64,000 bases of DNA from Shouchella rhizosphaerae (GTDB taxonomy: Bacteria > Bacillota > Bacilli > Bacillales > Bacillaceae_D): NCBI RefSeq assembly GCF_900142675.1, contig NZ_FRBS01000001.1, positions 310,001-374,000 on the forward strand. Reading direction: 5' to 3'. Below are positions 1 to 9,358 of the stretch, piece by piece. A program made the position numbers and the translations under genes. The notes under the pieces were generated by a model. It was not told the origin of the DNA and did not search any database. It saw nothing but the letters and a program-made list of their open reading frames with translations. Within the stretch, counting starts at the first letter, position 1. Each line of letters begins with the position of its first letter.

Positions 1-2108
1 TCCATCCGTTCCAATGGTATGTTGACCATGGCATTGAGCTGCGATTAGGTGAGAAAGCGACCAGAATCGATCCCGTTGCCCAGAAAGTATATACCGACAA
101 AGGGGAACTTGCTTACGACAAGCTAGTGATCGCTACTGGTTCGGAACCTTTTGTCCTTCCAGTGCCAGGAGTGGAGAAAGAAGGCGTATTTGTTTTTCGC
201 ACAATCCGTGATTGTGAACGGTTAACTGAATGGGCGACTCGTTACCAAAAAGCGGCTGTCATTGGGGGCGGTTTGCTTGGTCTTGAAGCAGCCCAAGGGC
301 TGGCTCATTTAGGCGTCGACGTAAGCGTCATTCATCTTTCTGACCGAATTATGGAGCGCCAGCTCGACGAAACGGCAGCCCGGCTGTTGAAACAGAGCCT
401 TGAGAGCAAAGGGATTCACTTTCTGTTACAAAAACAAACAGCGGAAATTAGCGGCGAGGAGCGGGTAACAGGTCTTCGTTTTCAAGATGGAACCACTCTT
501 TCTGCTGATTTTGTTGTCATGGCAGCTGGCGTCCAGCCGAACATTGCCATTGCCAAGGAAAGCAACATTCCAACAAAGCGAGGAATTGTTGTTGATGATC
601 GTCTACGCACGGACGTTTCAGGTGTGTATGCCGTCGGCGAATGTGCCGAACATAACGGAATCAGCTATGGGTTAGTGGCCCCCTTATATGAACAAGCAAA
701 AGTGCTGGCCCGTGAGCTTTGTGGACTGCCAGGCCTGTATTATAACGGCACTGTGTTAGCGACGCAATTGAAAATATCAGGAGTAAACGTCTTTTCTGCA
801 GGCGAAACAATCTGTTCTGGCACTTGTACTGTTTTGAAAACTTTAAACGAAATTACGGGTCAGTATAAGAAGCTTCTGTTTAAAGGGAATTGCCTTGCCG
901 GGGCAGTATTGTTTGGCAATACGCGACAAAGCGACCAGCTGTTGCAGTTGATTCGGGCAAACACGCCATTGTCAGATGACGAGAAGACGCAACTATTAAC
1001 AGAAGATGGAACAGCATTTGAACGAGAGCTAGCCTCTCTGCCAGCTTCCCATCTCATTTGCAATTGTAATGCTGTATCAAAGGGCGACATTATGAGCGCA
1101 ATGGCAGCCGGACAGCACACAATTGCACAGATAAAAGCGGGAACGAAAGCGGCAAGTTCATGCGGTGGATGCGAGGTCAGAGTGGCCGCTATGCTAGAAA
1201 GCTTTAAGCATGGACAACTGCTAGCGACTGTCGATATAGCCGAAAGAAAACCGTTGTGCCCATGCACGTCGCTAACCGAACAACAAGTCGCCAAATCAAT
1301 CGCCGAGAAACGGCTCGTTGTGTTTTCTGACATGAGCGAAAAGCTAGGTTGGAAAAACAAAAATGGGTGCCGAGTCTGCCGAGAAGTGTCTGCTTATTAT
1401 GCCGGATTGTTCTTTCCTGGGGGAGCACCAAAGGAACGGAATGGAAAACAAGAAAACGATGGCAGTTATACGATTACACTTCCACACATTGCTGGCAGAT
1501 TGAGCACTGACCAATTAAAACAATTTGCCCTAATGGCTGAGGAACTGCAAGTGCCGAGAATTGATTTTTCAGCACGTAACCAAGTGCAGCTGAAAGGGTT
1601 GACGGAAAAGCAACTGCCTTACGTCTTTGAACAGCTTGATATGCCTCCTGCTGTTTTGGCAGGCAAGCGTTTGCAGGTTGTTATTGATGACAGCCACTAT
1701 AACTGGCCGGAAGGGAGGCACTTGGCTGAAAGACTGCTCGATTTATTTAACTGTGTGCCTTTTCCTATGGAAACAGAAGTATGCGTTACGTTAGCTGCTC
1801 GTCGACACGAGCTCGCTGCTATTCGTCTCTCCCGGTCGCCATTAAATTGGGAAGTAGCGATTGGTTCTGAATTATTTTGTTCGAACGACTCCGTTGAAGG
1901 AACCTTTCAACTTGTTTGCGCTTTGCTGCAATACTTTAGGCAATCAGCGCAGTACAGTGAAAATATCCATGCTTGGCTTGTCCGTAAAGGCGCGGTCCAT
2001 GTTCGCGAAGTCGTGTTTGACGCTGCTTGCCAGGCAAAATTAAATAAACAGCTAGCGGAAATAACGGCAGTTAGCCATGAGCATGCAGAACGAATGCCAG
2101 TCGTTTAA
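1..2108 (+). CDS. nasB: Assimilatory nitrate reductase electron-transfer subunit (5' truncated by window)
   Basis: This flavoprotein passes electrons from NAD(P)H to the catalytic nitrate reductase NasC in the cytoplasm. The frame is open from base 3, so the start lies outside the window. An NADH-binding glycine-rich loop (GGGLLGLEAA) is seen near base 265, and a pyridine-nucleotide oxidoreductase signature near base 630. Two BFD-type [2Fe-2S] domains follow: CNC with CGGC (about 1059-1170) and CPC with CRVC (about 1257-1380). A nitrite/sulfite-reductase ferredoxin-like half domain comes last. The siroheme cysteine motif of nitrite reductase NasD/NirB is absent, which favours NasB. The catalytic subunit nasC follows closely. 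Confidence 0.85.
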   Translation, partial: HPFQWYVDHGIELRLGEKATRIDPVAQKVYTDKGELAYDKLVIATGSEPFVLPVPGVEKEGVFVFRTIRDCERLTEWATRYQKAAVIGGGLLGLEAAQGLAHLGVDVSVIHLSDRIMERQLDETAARLLKQSLESKGIHFLLQKQTAEISGEERVTGLRFQDGTTLSADFVVMAAGVQPNIAIAKESNIPTKRGIVVDDRLRTDVSGVYAVGECAEHNGISYGLVAPLYEQAKVLARELCGLPGLYYNGTVLATQLKISGVNVFSAGETICSGTCTVLKTLNEITGQYKKLLFKGNCLAGAVLFGNTRQSDQLLQLIRANTPLSDDEKTQLLTEDGTAFERELASLPASHLICNCNAVSKGDIMSAMAAGQHTIAQIKAGTKAASSCGGCEVRVAAMLESFKHGQLLATVDIAERKPLCPCTSLTEQQVAKSIAEKRLVVFSDMSEKLGWKNKNGCRVCREVSAYYAGLFFPGGAPKERNGKQENDGSYTITLPHIAGRLSTDQLKQFALMAEELQVPRIDFSARNQVQLKGLTEKQLPYVFEQLDMPPAVLAGKRLQVVIDDSHYNWPEGRHLAERLLDLFNCVPFPMETEVCVTLAARRHELAAIRLSRSPLNWEVAIGSELFCSNDSVEGTFQLVCALLQYFRQSAQYSENIHAWLVRKGAVHVREVVFDAACQAKLNKQLAEITAVSHEHAERMPVV

Positions 2109-2144
2109 AGAGATAAAAATTTGGAGTGGAGGGATTGTACTCGA

Positions 2145-4304
2145 ATGCAGTCGGGATATTTGCAAGAAAAAAGACAACTGCCTAATCGTGAAATCGTCTA
2201 TAACAGCCAATGCCCTTTTTGCAGTGTACAATGCAAGGTGCAATTGATTAAGCGTAAGCATGGACAGGAAACATCATACGACGTTGTTGGCATAGAGAAC
2301 CCCACGTCAAAAGGCCGTTTATGTGTAAAAGGGCTGAATGCTCACCAACACGCCTTTCATCCCGATCGGCTTACACAACCGCTGGCCAAAGTAAATGGAA
2401 AATGGCTGCCGATTAGTTGGGATGAAGCACTGAAACAAATCGCCGAAAACGTTCAAGCAATTCAGCAAGAAGATGGGCATGATGCAATGGCCGTATATGG
2501 AAGCGCCTCAATTACAAATGAAGAAGCATATTTGCTCGGTAAGTTTGCCCGTGTAGCCTTGAAAACAAGGCATATTGACTATAATGGCCGGCTCTGTATG
2601 TCGGCTGCTGCCTCCGCTGCTACAACAGCATTTGGAATAGATAGAGGCTTAACCAATTCCCTTGAAGACGTTCTGTTTGCGGAATGTCTGATGTTGGTAG
2701 GGACCAATTTAGCTGAATGCCAACCAACGCTGATGCCTTACATTGAACAAGCGAAAAAGAACGGCGCTTTTCTTATCGTCGTTGATCCAAGGGAAACGGC
2801 AACTGCACAGCTGGCTGACTTGCATATAAAGCTAAAACCTGGTACAGACGCTGCTTTAGCAAATGGGTTATTGAAATGTATCTTAGAAGGTGGCTACGAA
2901 GATGCCGCTTTCATCCAAAAACAGGTTGAAGGGTTTGCGGAAGTCAAAGCCCATATTGCCAAGCTCAAACTTGAAAACATAGCCGAGCAAACAGGGGTCA
3001 GCGGCGATGTGATCACCAAGGCTGCTGAAACGTTTGCTAAGGCAAGAACAGGGATGATTTTTACGGCAAGGGGCGTTGAGCAGCAAACAAACGGCTCCAT
3101 GGCTGTCCGTAATTTCCTGAATGTTCTAATCGCTACAGGGAAGTTAGGCAAACACGCATGTGGATTTGCCGCGGTTACAGGACAAAGTAATGGCCAAGGG
3201 GCAAGGGAACATGGTCAAAAAGCCGATCAGCTTCCAGGATACCGTTCAATCGAAAATGAAGAGCATCGCGCTCATATTGCCGCTATTTGGGGGATTTCAC
3301 CTGAACAGTTGCCAAGGAAGGGTGTCTCGGCTTTTGAAATGATGAAAAAAGCAGACAAGGGGGAAATTACCGGAATGTTTTTAATGTGCTCCAATCCGGT
3401 CGTATCCCATCCACAGGCCGATTTTGTCAAAAATGCTTTAAAAAAGCTAAAATTTCTGGTCGCTGTCGACTTATTTGTTTCTGAAACAGCTCAGCTTGCT
3501 GACTTGATCTTGCCGTCCACTTCTTATTTGGAAGATGAAGGCACGATGACAAATGTCGAAGGCAGAGTGACACTGCGTGAAGCCAGTATGCCTCCTTATG
3601 GGGAAGCCCGCCATGATTGGCAAATTATCTGTAACATTGCGGCTGTTCTTGGCAAAGGAACTGATTTTTCCTATTCCTGCTCGGAAGACATTTTTACTGA
3701 ATTAAGAATGGCCAGCAAAGGTGGAATCGCTGATTACTATGGAATTACGTATGAGCGGCTTAGGAAAGAAAAGGGGATTTTTTGGCCATGCCCTAGCCTG
3801 GAACATCCAGGGACGCCACTGTTATTTACGGATTGTTTTTATCGGCCAAACAAAAAAGCGCTTATGACCGTTGTTCCGAACGACGCGCCTGTACCAAAAG
3901 AAAAACCAAGTCGAGATTACCCTCTTTATTTAACGACGGGCAGAGTGCTTGCTCACTATTTGACTGGCGTACAGACACGAAATAGCGCCTCCCTTATGGC
4001 ACGAAACTTTGAATCTTTTGTAGAAATGCATCCAGAAACCGCTAAAAAGCATGGAATTGCTGATCGAACGCTTATCAAGCTGACTACCAAACAAGGCAGT
4101 ATGATCGTCCGTTGTCACTTTACGGAAACGATTCGTGAAGATACTGTATTTGTCCCTTTTCACTGGAGTGGCAAACAAAACGTCAATCGTATAATTACAG
4201 GCAATTTAGACCCTGATTGCCGCATGCCAGCTTTTAAAGTCAGCGCAGTAAGGGCTGAACCATTAGTTGTTCATGAGCAAATGGAAGGAGTGTTGGGAAC
4301 ATGA
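2145..4304 (+). CDS. nasC: Assimilatory nitrate reductase catalytic subunit
   Basis: A molybdopterin oxidoreductase of the DMSO-reductase family that reduces nitrate to nitrite. The N-terminus carries a [4Fe-4S] motif (CPFCSVQC and a later C in GRLCVKG). The likely molybdenum-ligand cysteine is in NGRLCMSAA (about base 2590). The C-terminal molydopterin dinucleotide-binding domain includes [14 protein letters not shown] chose ATG 2145 because a GGAGTGGAGGG ribosome site lies about 11 bases upstream; an in-frame TTG at 2121 has no such site. At about 719 residues it matches the usual NasC length. The stop overlaps the next start as ATGA, so coupled translation with the transporter is likely. 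Confidence 0.9.
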   Translation: MQSGYLQEKRQLPNREIVYNSQCPFCSVQCKVQLIKRKHGQETSYDVVGIENPTSKGRLCVKGLNAHQHAFHPDRLTQPLAKVNGKWLPISWDEALKQIAENVQAIQQEDGHDAMAVYGSASITNEEAYLLGKFARVALKTRHIDYNGRLCMSAAASAATTAFGIDRGLTNSLEDVLFAECLMLVGTNLAECQPTLMPYIEQAKKNGAFLIVVDPRETATAQLADLHIKLKPGTDAALANGLLKCILEGGYEDAAFIQKQVEGFAEVKAHIAKLKLENIAEQTGVSGDVITKAAETFAKARTGMIFTARGVEQQTNGSMAVRNFLNVLIATGKLGKHACGFAAVTGQSNGQGAREHGQKADQLPGYRSIENEEHRAHIAAIWGISPEQLPRKGVSAFEMMKKADKGEITGMFLMCSNPVVSHPQADFVKNALKKLKFLVAVDLFVSETAQLADLILPSTSYLEDEGTMTNVEGRVTLREASMPPYGEARHDWQIICNIAAVLGKGTDFSYSCSEDIFTELRMASKGGIADYYGITYERLRKEKGIFWPCPSLEHPGTPLLFTDCFYRPNKKALMTVVPNDAPVPKEKPSRDYPLYLTTGRVLAHYLTGVQTRNSASLMARNFESFVEMHPETAKKHGIADRTLIKLTTKQGSMIVRCHFTETIREDTVFVPFHWSGKQNVNRIITGNLDPDCRMPAFKVSAVRAEPLVVHEQMEGVLGT

Positions 4305-5506
4305 AACTTTCTGAGTTACGCAAAAGCGGGCATGCGCCTTCGTTGTTTTCCGCTTTTTTATATTTCGATGTAAGCTTTATGATTTGGGTATTGCTTGGTG
4401 CCCTTGGCGCATACATTACTGCTGATTTTGGCTTGAGTGCTTCACAAATTGGGTTCATTGTCGGGATTCCGATTTTAGCAGGCTCTGTTTTCCGCATCCT
4501 TGTTGGCATTTTGACAGATCGTTATGGGCCAAAAAAGACGAGCATAGCAGGCATGGTTGTAACGATGGTACCGCTGTTGTGGGGCTGGCTATTTGGTACG
4601 AGCTTGTCAGAATTGATCGCGATCGGGCTGCTGCTTGGCGTTGCGGGTGCTAGTTTTTCTGCTTCGCTGCCAATGGCTAGCCGGTGGTACCCCCCTCATT
4701 TACAAGGAGTAGCAATGGGCATAGCAGGAGCCGGAAATAGTGGTACCTTATTTGCTACATTGTTCGGGCCAAGGCTGGCAGAAATTGTTGGTTGGAATGG
4801 GGTGATGGGACTAGCGCTTATTCCTCTTTCCCTTGTGCTCATCTCTTACATCCTGATGGCGAAGGAGCCACCAAACCAGCCAGCTCCAAAGCCGTTAAAA
4901 GCGTATTTCCGTGTATTCCAAGAGCGTGATACATGGTACTTTTGCTTGCTTTACAGTGTTACATTTGGTGGATTTGTAGGCTTGTCAAGCTTTTTAAGCT
5001 ATTTCTTTGTAAACCAGTATGCTGTTTCAGGGGTCAGAGCAGGGGAGTTTGTCACACTTGTCGTTGCTGCCGGCAGCTTATTGCGCCCAATTGGCGGGTT
5101 GATTGCAGACAAAATTGGCGGTGCTCGCTTGCTTACTGTGCTTTTTGTTGGCGTAGCCCTTTGTATGTTTGCCGTTAGTTTTCTCCCGCCGATTGCGTTT
5201 GCTCTTACTGTGTTATTTATAGGCATGGGCTGCCTCGGCATGGGCAACGGTGCTGTGTTTCAACTTGTCCCGCAGCGTTTCCATAAAGAAATCGGCATGG
5301 TAACTGGCATCGTTGGAGCTGCTGGAGGCGTTGGCGGCTTTTTCTTGCCAAATATTCTCGGCTTGTTTAAGGATATAACGGGGACGTACGCTAGCGGATT
5401 TCTTCTGTTCGCCCTTTCTGCCTGTTTCGCCCTTGGGCTGTTACTGTTTGCTCAGCACTCATGGAAGAAGGCGTGGACAGAGACAAAGCAGACGACGTCT
5501 ATTTAA
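4301..5506 (+). CDS. nasA: MFS nitrate/nitrite transporter (NarK/NasA family)
   Basis: This major-facilitator membrane protein of 401 residues has about 12 hydrophobic segments. Family marks are the segment-1 region [15 protein letters not shown], the loop 2-3 signature [11 protein letters not shown], and a second copy [12 protein letters not shown] in the C-terminal half. NarK/NasA glycine-rich nitrate signatures are visible as GIAGAGNSG and [12 protein letters not shown]. Overlap with nasC and its position in the nitrate reductase cluster point to nitrate uptake for assimilation. The symbol follows the B. subtilis nitrate transporter and is an inference; a nitrite-exporting NarK cannot be excluded by sequence alone. 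The ribosome site AAGGAG precedes the ATG. Confidence 0.85.
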   Translation: MKLSELRKSGHAPSLFSAFLYFDVSFMIWVLLGALGAYITADFGLSASQIGFIVGIPILAGSVFRILVGILTDRYGPKKTSIAGMVVTMVPLLWGWLFGTSLSELIAIGLLLGVAGASFSASLPMASRWYPPHLQGVAMGIAGAGNSGTLFATLFGPRLAEIVGWNGVMGLALIPLSLVLISYILMAKEPPNQPAPKPLKAYFRVFQERDTWYFCLLYSVTFGGFVGLSSFLSYFFVNQYAVSGVRAGEFVTLVVAAGSLLRPIGGLIADKIGGARLLTVLFVGVALCMFAVSFLPPIAFALTVLFIGMGCLGMGNGAVFQLVPQRFHKEIGMVTGIVGAAGGVGGFFLPNILGLFKDITGTYASGFLLFALSACFALGLLLFAQHSWKKAWTETKQTTSI

Positions 5507-5525
5507 GCGACTTGAAGATAAAATG

Positions 5526-5555
5526 GAGGCCAGCGAACGCTGGCCTCTGTTTTAT
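5526..5555. terminator. Intrinsic terminator between nas cluster and BCCT gene
   Basis: A perfect 10-bp stem (GAGGCCAGCG with CGCTGGCCTC) has a 2-base loop and is followed by TGTTTTATT. It lies 20 bases after the nitrate transporter stop and about 35 bases after the end of the convergent BCCT gene, so it may serve both. Confidence 0.85.
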
Positions 5556-5581
5556 TGGTGACGGTTTGTCTGTATCGATTG

Positions 5582-7243
5582 TTAATCGTTCTTTTTTGGT
5601 GGTTTGGTTTTCTGATGATTGCTTTTTGGCACGGCACGTTTGTGCTGTTTTTTTTGTTCCTGTTTTAAACGTTTTTTCTCTTCACGTTCATGCTTGTTTT
5701 TGAAGTTGCGGAGCTCAACGAGTTCACGACGTAGCCGCCGCTCTTTGACCTGCTCTTTTAGTCTTTCTTGGCGCAATGCTTTTAAAAGAGAAATGACCAT
5801 AAGCACGATGATAATCGAAAAAGGAAACGCCACGACAATCATTGTGTTTTGCAATGCTTGCAGGCCGCCGCTATAGAGAAGAACAGCGGCCGTTGCTGAC
5901 ATTAACAGGCCCCATGTTATTTTAATTTTGTTAGCTGGATTTAATGATCCTTTTGTAGACTGGCTACCTAGCACAAATGTGGCTGAATCAGCTGACGTAA
6001 TAAAAAATACAGCGATTAAAAAGATCGTTATAAAGGATGTAATGGTACTAAAGGGCATTGTACTTAGCACGCCAAACAACATCTCTTCATCAGCTAATGT
6101 TGAAATAGCGGCAGCCCCCGAAGACTCGGCAGCAATCGATGTCCCCCCTAAAAATGAAAACCAAACAAAGCCTAGCAGCGATGGGACTAGCAATACGCCA
6201 ATGACGAATTCTCGCAGTGTCCGTCCTCGCGATACACGGGCAATGAATGTACCGACGTAAGGGGACCATGCCATCCACCAGGCCCAATAAAACAAGGTCC
6301 ACGCGTTAATCCAAGCACGGTGTTCTGCACTGTTTGGCGCAATCGTAAAACTAAGTTCAGGCAAGGATTGTATGTACTGGCCAAGTGTATTTGTGAAAAG
6401 GTTTAACGAGTACATGGTTGCACCAAACACGGCGAAAAACAGCAACATAAGCACGACAAGTGTCATATTGACAATACTTAAAATGCGGATTCCCTTATCA
6501 AGCCCTGTACTTGCTGAAATAAGAAAGAGCACGGTAATCACAACAATAATCGCTAACTGGAGCATAAAGCTGTTTTCTAAGTTTGTCAGGAAGGAAATGC
6601 CGCCGTTCATTTGAGCGGCCCCAAATCCGAGCGTCGTTGCAATTCCTGACAATGTGGCAATAATAGCGATCACATCAATCGTTTTGCCAAAGAAGCCATT
6701 TGGATTAATTAATGGCGACAACGCTGCGCTAATCAGGCCAGGCTGTTCTTTGCGGAAATTAAAGTAAGCCAAACAAATCGCCACAATTGCATAAATGGCC
6801 CAACCATGAAAACCCCAATGGAGAAATACGTACTTCATGGACTCTAGCGCAGCTGCTCCCGTTCCTTCTTCTACAGTCGGTGAGCTCACTGCATAATGAG
6901 CAATTGGTTCGGCAGCTCCGAAAAACAGAAGCCCGACGCCGAGTCCTGCGCTAAATAAGAAAGCAAACCATGTTAAGTAACTGTATTCAGGACGGTCTTC
7001 ATCTTTGCCTAAACGTATCTTTCCATAAGGGCTAAAGATAAAAAAGAGGCATACAAGCAAAAAGAAGGTAACGACGATTAAATAATACCAGCCAAACCGA
7101 TCGGCGATAAAGGCCTGGGCAGCGGCTGTAATCGCTTCAAGGCGCGCTGGAGCAGAGATGCCAACAACAATAAAGATAAGGAGGATGCCAAGCACCCAGT
7201 AAAATACGGGGTCAATCTTCGTTCGTGTGTCATTTGAATTCAT
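5582..7243 (-). CDS. Glycine betaine/choline-type BCCT transporter (OpuD/BetL-like)
   Basis: A sodium-coupled BCCT-family osmolyte uptake protein with about 12 membrane segments. The family signature in segment 8 is clear (WTLFYWAWWMAWSPYVG), and the segment-4/5 region FHGWAIYAIVAICLAY is also present. At 553 residues it is longer than typical OpuD (about 510). The extra length is a strongly basic C-terminal tail of roughly 65 residues rich in K, R, E and Q. In BetP the charged C-terminal tail senses potassium and osmotic stress, so a similar role here is plausible but inferred. The start has a good GGAG site. Betaine is the likeliest substrate. Confidence 0.88.
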   Translation of the reverse strand: MNSNDTRTKIDPVFYWVLGILLIFIVVGISAPARLEAITAAAQAFIADRFGWYYLIVVTFFLLVCLFFIFSPYGKIRLGKDEDRPEYSYLTWFAFLFSAGLGVGLLFFGAAEPIAHYAVSSPTVEEGTGAAALESMKYVFLHWGFHGWAIYAIVAICLAYFNFRKEQPGLISAALSPLINPNGFFGKTIDVIAIIATLSGIATTLGFGAAQMNGGISFLTNLENSFMLQLAIIVVITVLFLISASTGLDKGIRILSIVNMTLVVLMLLFFAVFGATMYSLNLFTNTLGQYIQSLPELSFTIAPNSAEHRAWINAWTLFYWAWWMAWSPYVGTFIARVSRGRTLREFVIGVLLVPSLLGFVWFSFLGGTSIAAESSGAAAISTLADEEMLFGVLSTMPFSTITSFITIFLIAVFFITSADSATFVLGSQSTKGSLNPANKIKITWGLLMSATAAVLLYSGGLQALQNTMIVVAFPFSIIIVLMVISLLKALRQERLKEQVKERRLRRELVELRNFKNKHEREEKKRLKQEQKKQHKRAVPKSNHQKTKPPKKND

Positions 7244-7478
7244 TGATGCGCTCCTTGTTTTAAATCAACTGTGATGACGGAATAAACTTTACTTACCCAT
7301 TTATTCGCGTTTATAACCTGGGAGGTGATTTCCAAATACTTTTCCCATTATACTTAACTCCCATGTATGCGTCTATGAACTCGAACAAAAAGCGATGAAA
7401 ATAGATAGTTGAACTTAGGAAGAAGGAATGAGAGGCAAGGAGGATTTACCCACAATGAATGATTGTTAAAACAGAAAG

Positions 7479-7505
7479 CCCGCATCTTTCTTAGTAAGAT
7501 GCGGG
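7479..7505. terminator. Hairpin in the BCCT upstream region, possible terminator
   Basis: A perfect 10-bp stem (CCCGCATCTT with AAGATGCGGG) has a 7-base loop. On the minus strand it is followed by CTTTCTGTTTT. The stretch 7244-7590 holds no gene: I see only this hairpin, the promoter and LexA box of the next gene, and presumably the BCCT promoter, which I could not place. Confidence 0.4.
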
Positions 7506-7539
7506 AGAAAATACAACGAACAAACATTCTGTTTTTTTG

Positions 7540-7568
7540 TTGACGAACATTCGTTCGATCGTTATAAT
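7540..7568 (+). promoter_or_regulatory. Sigma-A promoter of the WYL-like small gene
   Basis: TTGACG (7540-7545) and TATAAT (7563-7568) are separated by exactly 17 bp, giving near-consensus vegetative promoter elements. The spacer and the end of the -35 contain a complete LexA operator. A ribosome site AAGGAG lies 10 bases past the -10, so the leader is very short. Confidence 0.85.
7544..7557. promoter_or_regulatory. LexA (DinR) SOS box
   Basis: CGAACATTCGTTCG matches the Gram-positive LexA operator CGAAC-N4-GTTCG at every defined position. It overlaps the last bases of the -35 and lies in the spacer, where bound LexA would block RNA polymerase. A degenerate half-site (CGAAC at 7517) lies further upstream. 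Confidence 0.85.
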
Positions 7569-7590
7569 AATAATCAAAAGGAGTGTGATT

Positions 7591-7824
7591 ATGATGATCC
7601 GGTTATTAAACAGAGCTGCTACTGAGCAAGGGCGGGTAGAACTCATCTATGAAGCAAAAAATAAAAAGCTAACCCAAAGGGAAGTTACAGTATACACCGT
7701 TACCGAGACGCATGTTTTTTGTTATTGCCATTTAAAAAATGCGTATCGAGCCTTTGCACTGGACCATATTCTCTCATGCGCTTGGTTGACAAATAAACGC
7801 GGGAATCGTTCCCTTATTGGTTAA
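7591..7824 (+). CDS. Small WYL-domain-like protein, predicted SOS-induced
   Basis: A 77-residue protein of unknown function. Its core (VELIYEAKNKKLTQREVTVY followed by YCHLKNAYRAFALDHILS) resembles a stand-alone WYL domain: a strand with a Y, then the motif where a YCH.R..YR.F..D.I segment normally sits. WYL domains often bind nucleic acids or ligands and occur in transcription regulators, including ones tied to DNA damage and defence. No DNA-binding helix-turn-helix is present. The start is ATG 7591 (7 bases after AAGGAG), with a second ATG at 7594. The promoter contains a perfect LexA box. The 3' end overlaps the convergent thiD by 11 bp with no clear terminator. Confidence 0.75.
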   Translation: MMIRLLNRAATEQGRVELIYEAKNKKLTQREVTVYTVTETHVFCYCHLKNAYRAFALDHILSCAWLTNKRGNRSLIG

Positions 7825-8650
7825 CGTTTTTGCCTGGTAACCCATTAAGTCGATGACCCCAATGGTTGGTTGGACCATAGCCATTCCCAATTTGTAAAGA
7901 CCAAGTAATGGCATCTGCTGTAAAAGCTTTTGCTTTTTGGACTGCATCCAATAGCGCTATGCCTTTAGCCAATTGGGCACAAATCGCTGCTGAGAAGGTA
8001 CAGCCTGTCCCATGTGTGTGTTTTGTATCCGTACGGGGCGCATCTAATTTAAACAATCCAGTCTCTCTACTGTAAAACACATCAACCGCATCGCCTGTTA
8101 AACTTCCCCCTTTTACAACAACGCTTTGTGCCCCTAATTCTTTAACAATCCGTATGGCTGCTTTTTCCATATCGTCAATATCATCAATTTGCATGTCAAT
8201 TAAATCTTCCGCTTCAGCAATATTAGGTGTGACAATTGTTGCTAAAGGCACAAGTGTCTCGCGAAGCTTAGCGCGCACATGCTTTTCTAGCAATGGGTCG
8301 CCGTTTTTGGCCATCATCACTGGGTCGCAAACATAAGGGACGTTTTTGTGGGAATGTAGTTGTTGTTGCAGGAGTTCCATCATTTCTGGGAGCGCGATCA
8401 TGCCTGTTTTAATAGCGCTTGGGTAAATATCATCGACAACCGCTTGGAACTGCTGGTCGATGAATTCAAGGGGTACGTGGTGGATAGCCCGCACACCTGT
8501 CGTATTTTGCGCCACTAGCGAGGTAATCACGCTCATTCCATACACTTCTAGTTCTTGAAACGTCTTGAGATCGGCTTGAATGCCAGCTCCTCCTGTAGGA
8601 TCGGTTCCAGCGATCGTTAAAGCGCGATAAATCGTCGACAACGCCATCAT
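7814..8650 (-). CDS. thiD: Phosphomethylpyrimidine kinase / pyridoxal kinase family
   Basis: This ribokinase-fold enzyme phosphorylates hydroxymethylpyrimidine (phosphate) in thiamine synthesis. The N-terminal substrate-binding region reads ALTIAGTDPTGGAGIQADLK and the C-terminal kinase signature includes HGTGCTFSAAI, with the anion-hole glycines and catalytic Asp region intact. The length of 278 residues is normal. The gene is alone in its transcript behind a TPP riboswitch and terminator, which supports a thiamine role over vitamin B6 salvage. The start is ambiguous: ATG 8650 is almost fused to its AAAGG site, and ATG 8647 or TTG 8641 are alternatives. Confidence 0.9.
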   Translation of the reverse strand: MMALSTIYRALTIAGTDPTGGAGIQADLKTFQELEVYGMSVITSLVAQNTTGVRAIHHVPLEFIDQQFQAVVDDIYPSAIKTGMIALPEMMELLQQQLHSHKNVPYVCDPVMMAKNGDPLLEKHVRAKLRETLVPLATIVTPNIAEAEDLIDMQIDDIDDMEKAAIRIVKELGAQSVVVKGGSLTGDAVDVFYSRETGLFKLDAPRTDTKHTHGTGCTFSAAICAQLAKGIALLDAVQKAKAFTADAITWSLQIGNGYGPTNHWGHRLNGLPGKNVNQ

Positions 8651-8665
8651 CCTTTCTGTCTAAAA

Positions 8666-8702
8666 TAAAAAAACAGCCGCCCGTACTTGTGGAGGCGACT
8701 GT
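8666..8702 (-). terminator. Riboswitch expression-platform terminator of thiD
   Basis: A 9-bp stem (ACAGTCGCC with GGCGGCTGT, one G-U pair) is followed on the minus strand by seven T residues. It lies between the TPP aptamer and the thiD ribosome site, so TPP binding should favour premature termination. It may also end hbs transcripts. Confidence 0.8.
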
Positions 8703-8737
8703 TGTAATGTAAAAAAAACAAATGTATTTTTTACGTT

Positions 8738-8822
8738 TCCACTTCCCTACGCTAGTATGAACTAGATCAGGTTGAAGAGTTAAAGGCGAACCTTTTCTCA
8801 GCACGAAGCACCCCTAGTGGAA
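8738..8822 (-). promoter_or_regulatory. TPP riboswitch (THI element) controlling thiD
   Basis: Read on the minus strand, the conserved TPP aptamer blocks appear in order: ACTAGGGGTGC, CTGAGA, CAACCTGATCTAGTT, and TAGCGTAGGGAAGTGG. CCAC/GTGG ends close P1. The J3-2 CUGAGA and the P4/P5 loop are intact. It begins about 21 bases after the stop of hbs and is followed by a terminator, so control is probably by transcription attenuation. Confidence 0.93.
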
Positions 8823-8842
8823 TCTATGTGTTTGCTGTTGTT

Positions 8843-9118
8843 TTACTCGTTAACAGCGTCTTTTAACTGTTTACCTGGCTTGAAAGCAGGGTTTTTTGTT
8901 GCTGGGATTTCAATTTCTTCGCCAGTTTGCGGGTTGCGGCCTTTACGAGCAGAACGCTCGCGGACTTCAAAGCTACCAAAACCGACGAGTTGTACTTTTG
9001 CTCCTTTTACGAGTGATTCCGTAATGCCATTAAAAACAGCGTCAACTGCTTTGGAAGCGTCTTTTTTAGAGATTTCTGCTTGTTCTGATACTGCATTGAT
9101 TAAATCTGTTTTGTTCAT
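8843..9118 (-). CDS. hbs: DNA-binding protein HU
   Basis: A 91-residue nucleoid protein that forms dimers and bends DNA. The family signature [20 protein letters not shown] is present, followed by the DNA-binding beta arm with the proline at its tip ([15 protein letters not shown]). The N-terminal helices begin [14 protein letters not shown], typical of Bacillus HU. A strong ribosome site AAAAGGAG precedes ATG 9118, with a sigma-A promoter further upstream. The location next to thiD and mrp differs from the usual site near spoIVA/mtrB in Bacillus, so this could be a second HU copy; I cannot tell from this window. Confidence 0.93.
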   Translation of the reverse strand: MNKTDLINAVSEQAEISKKDASKAVDAVFNGITESLVKGAKVQLVGFGSFEVRERSARKGRNPQTGEEIEIPATKNPAFKPGKQLKDAVNE

Positions 9119-9227
9119 CTTAAAAAACTCCTTTTCTTATCGTAAAGTTGTTTCATTCTTTTCTTCTTACAGACCAACATATTGCTATATTCGCTGTATG
9201 CGGCTTATAGCGACAATGCCTGCCCTT

Positions 9228-9256
9228 AATTTACTCATGAATCCTTGTTGTGTCAA
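9228..9256 (-). promoter_or_regulatory. Sigma-A promoter of hbs
   Basis: On the minus strand, TTGACA (9251-9256) and TAAATT (9228-9233) are spaced by 17 bp, about 110 bases upstream of the HU start. The interval 9119-9358 otherwise shows nothing else I can assign. Confidence 0.65.
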
Positions 9257-9358
9257 GACTTAAAGGCCAAAATAAGGCTGAACACCTGATTTTTAATCAC
9301 TTTGTAACGTTTTTCCCCAAATTCAGCACTATTCTTGTCATCAAACGTGTCCTTTTAT

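Noticed and set aside
860-1360. Minus-strand ORF of 166 codons inside nasB
   Set aside because: Antisense shadow of a well-supported coding frame, with no motif or ribosome site.
5928-6260. Plus-strand 110-codon ORF within the BCCT gene
   Set aside because: Antisense shadow lacking initiation signals; the minus-strand frame has full family motifs.
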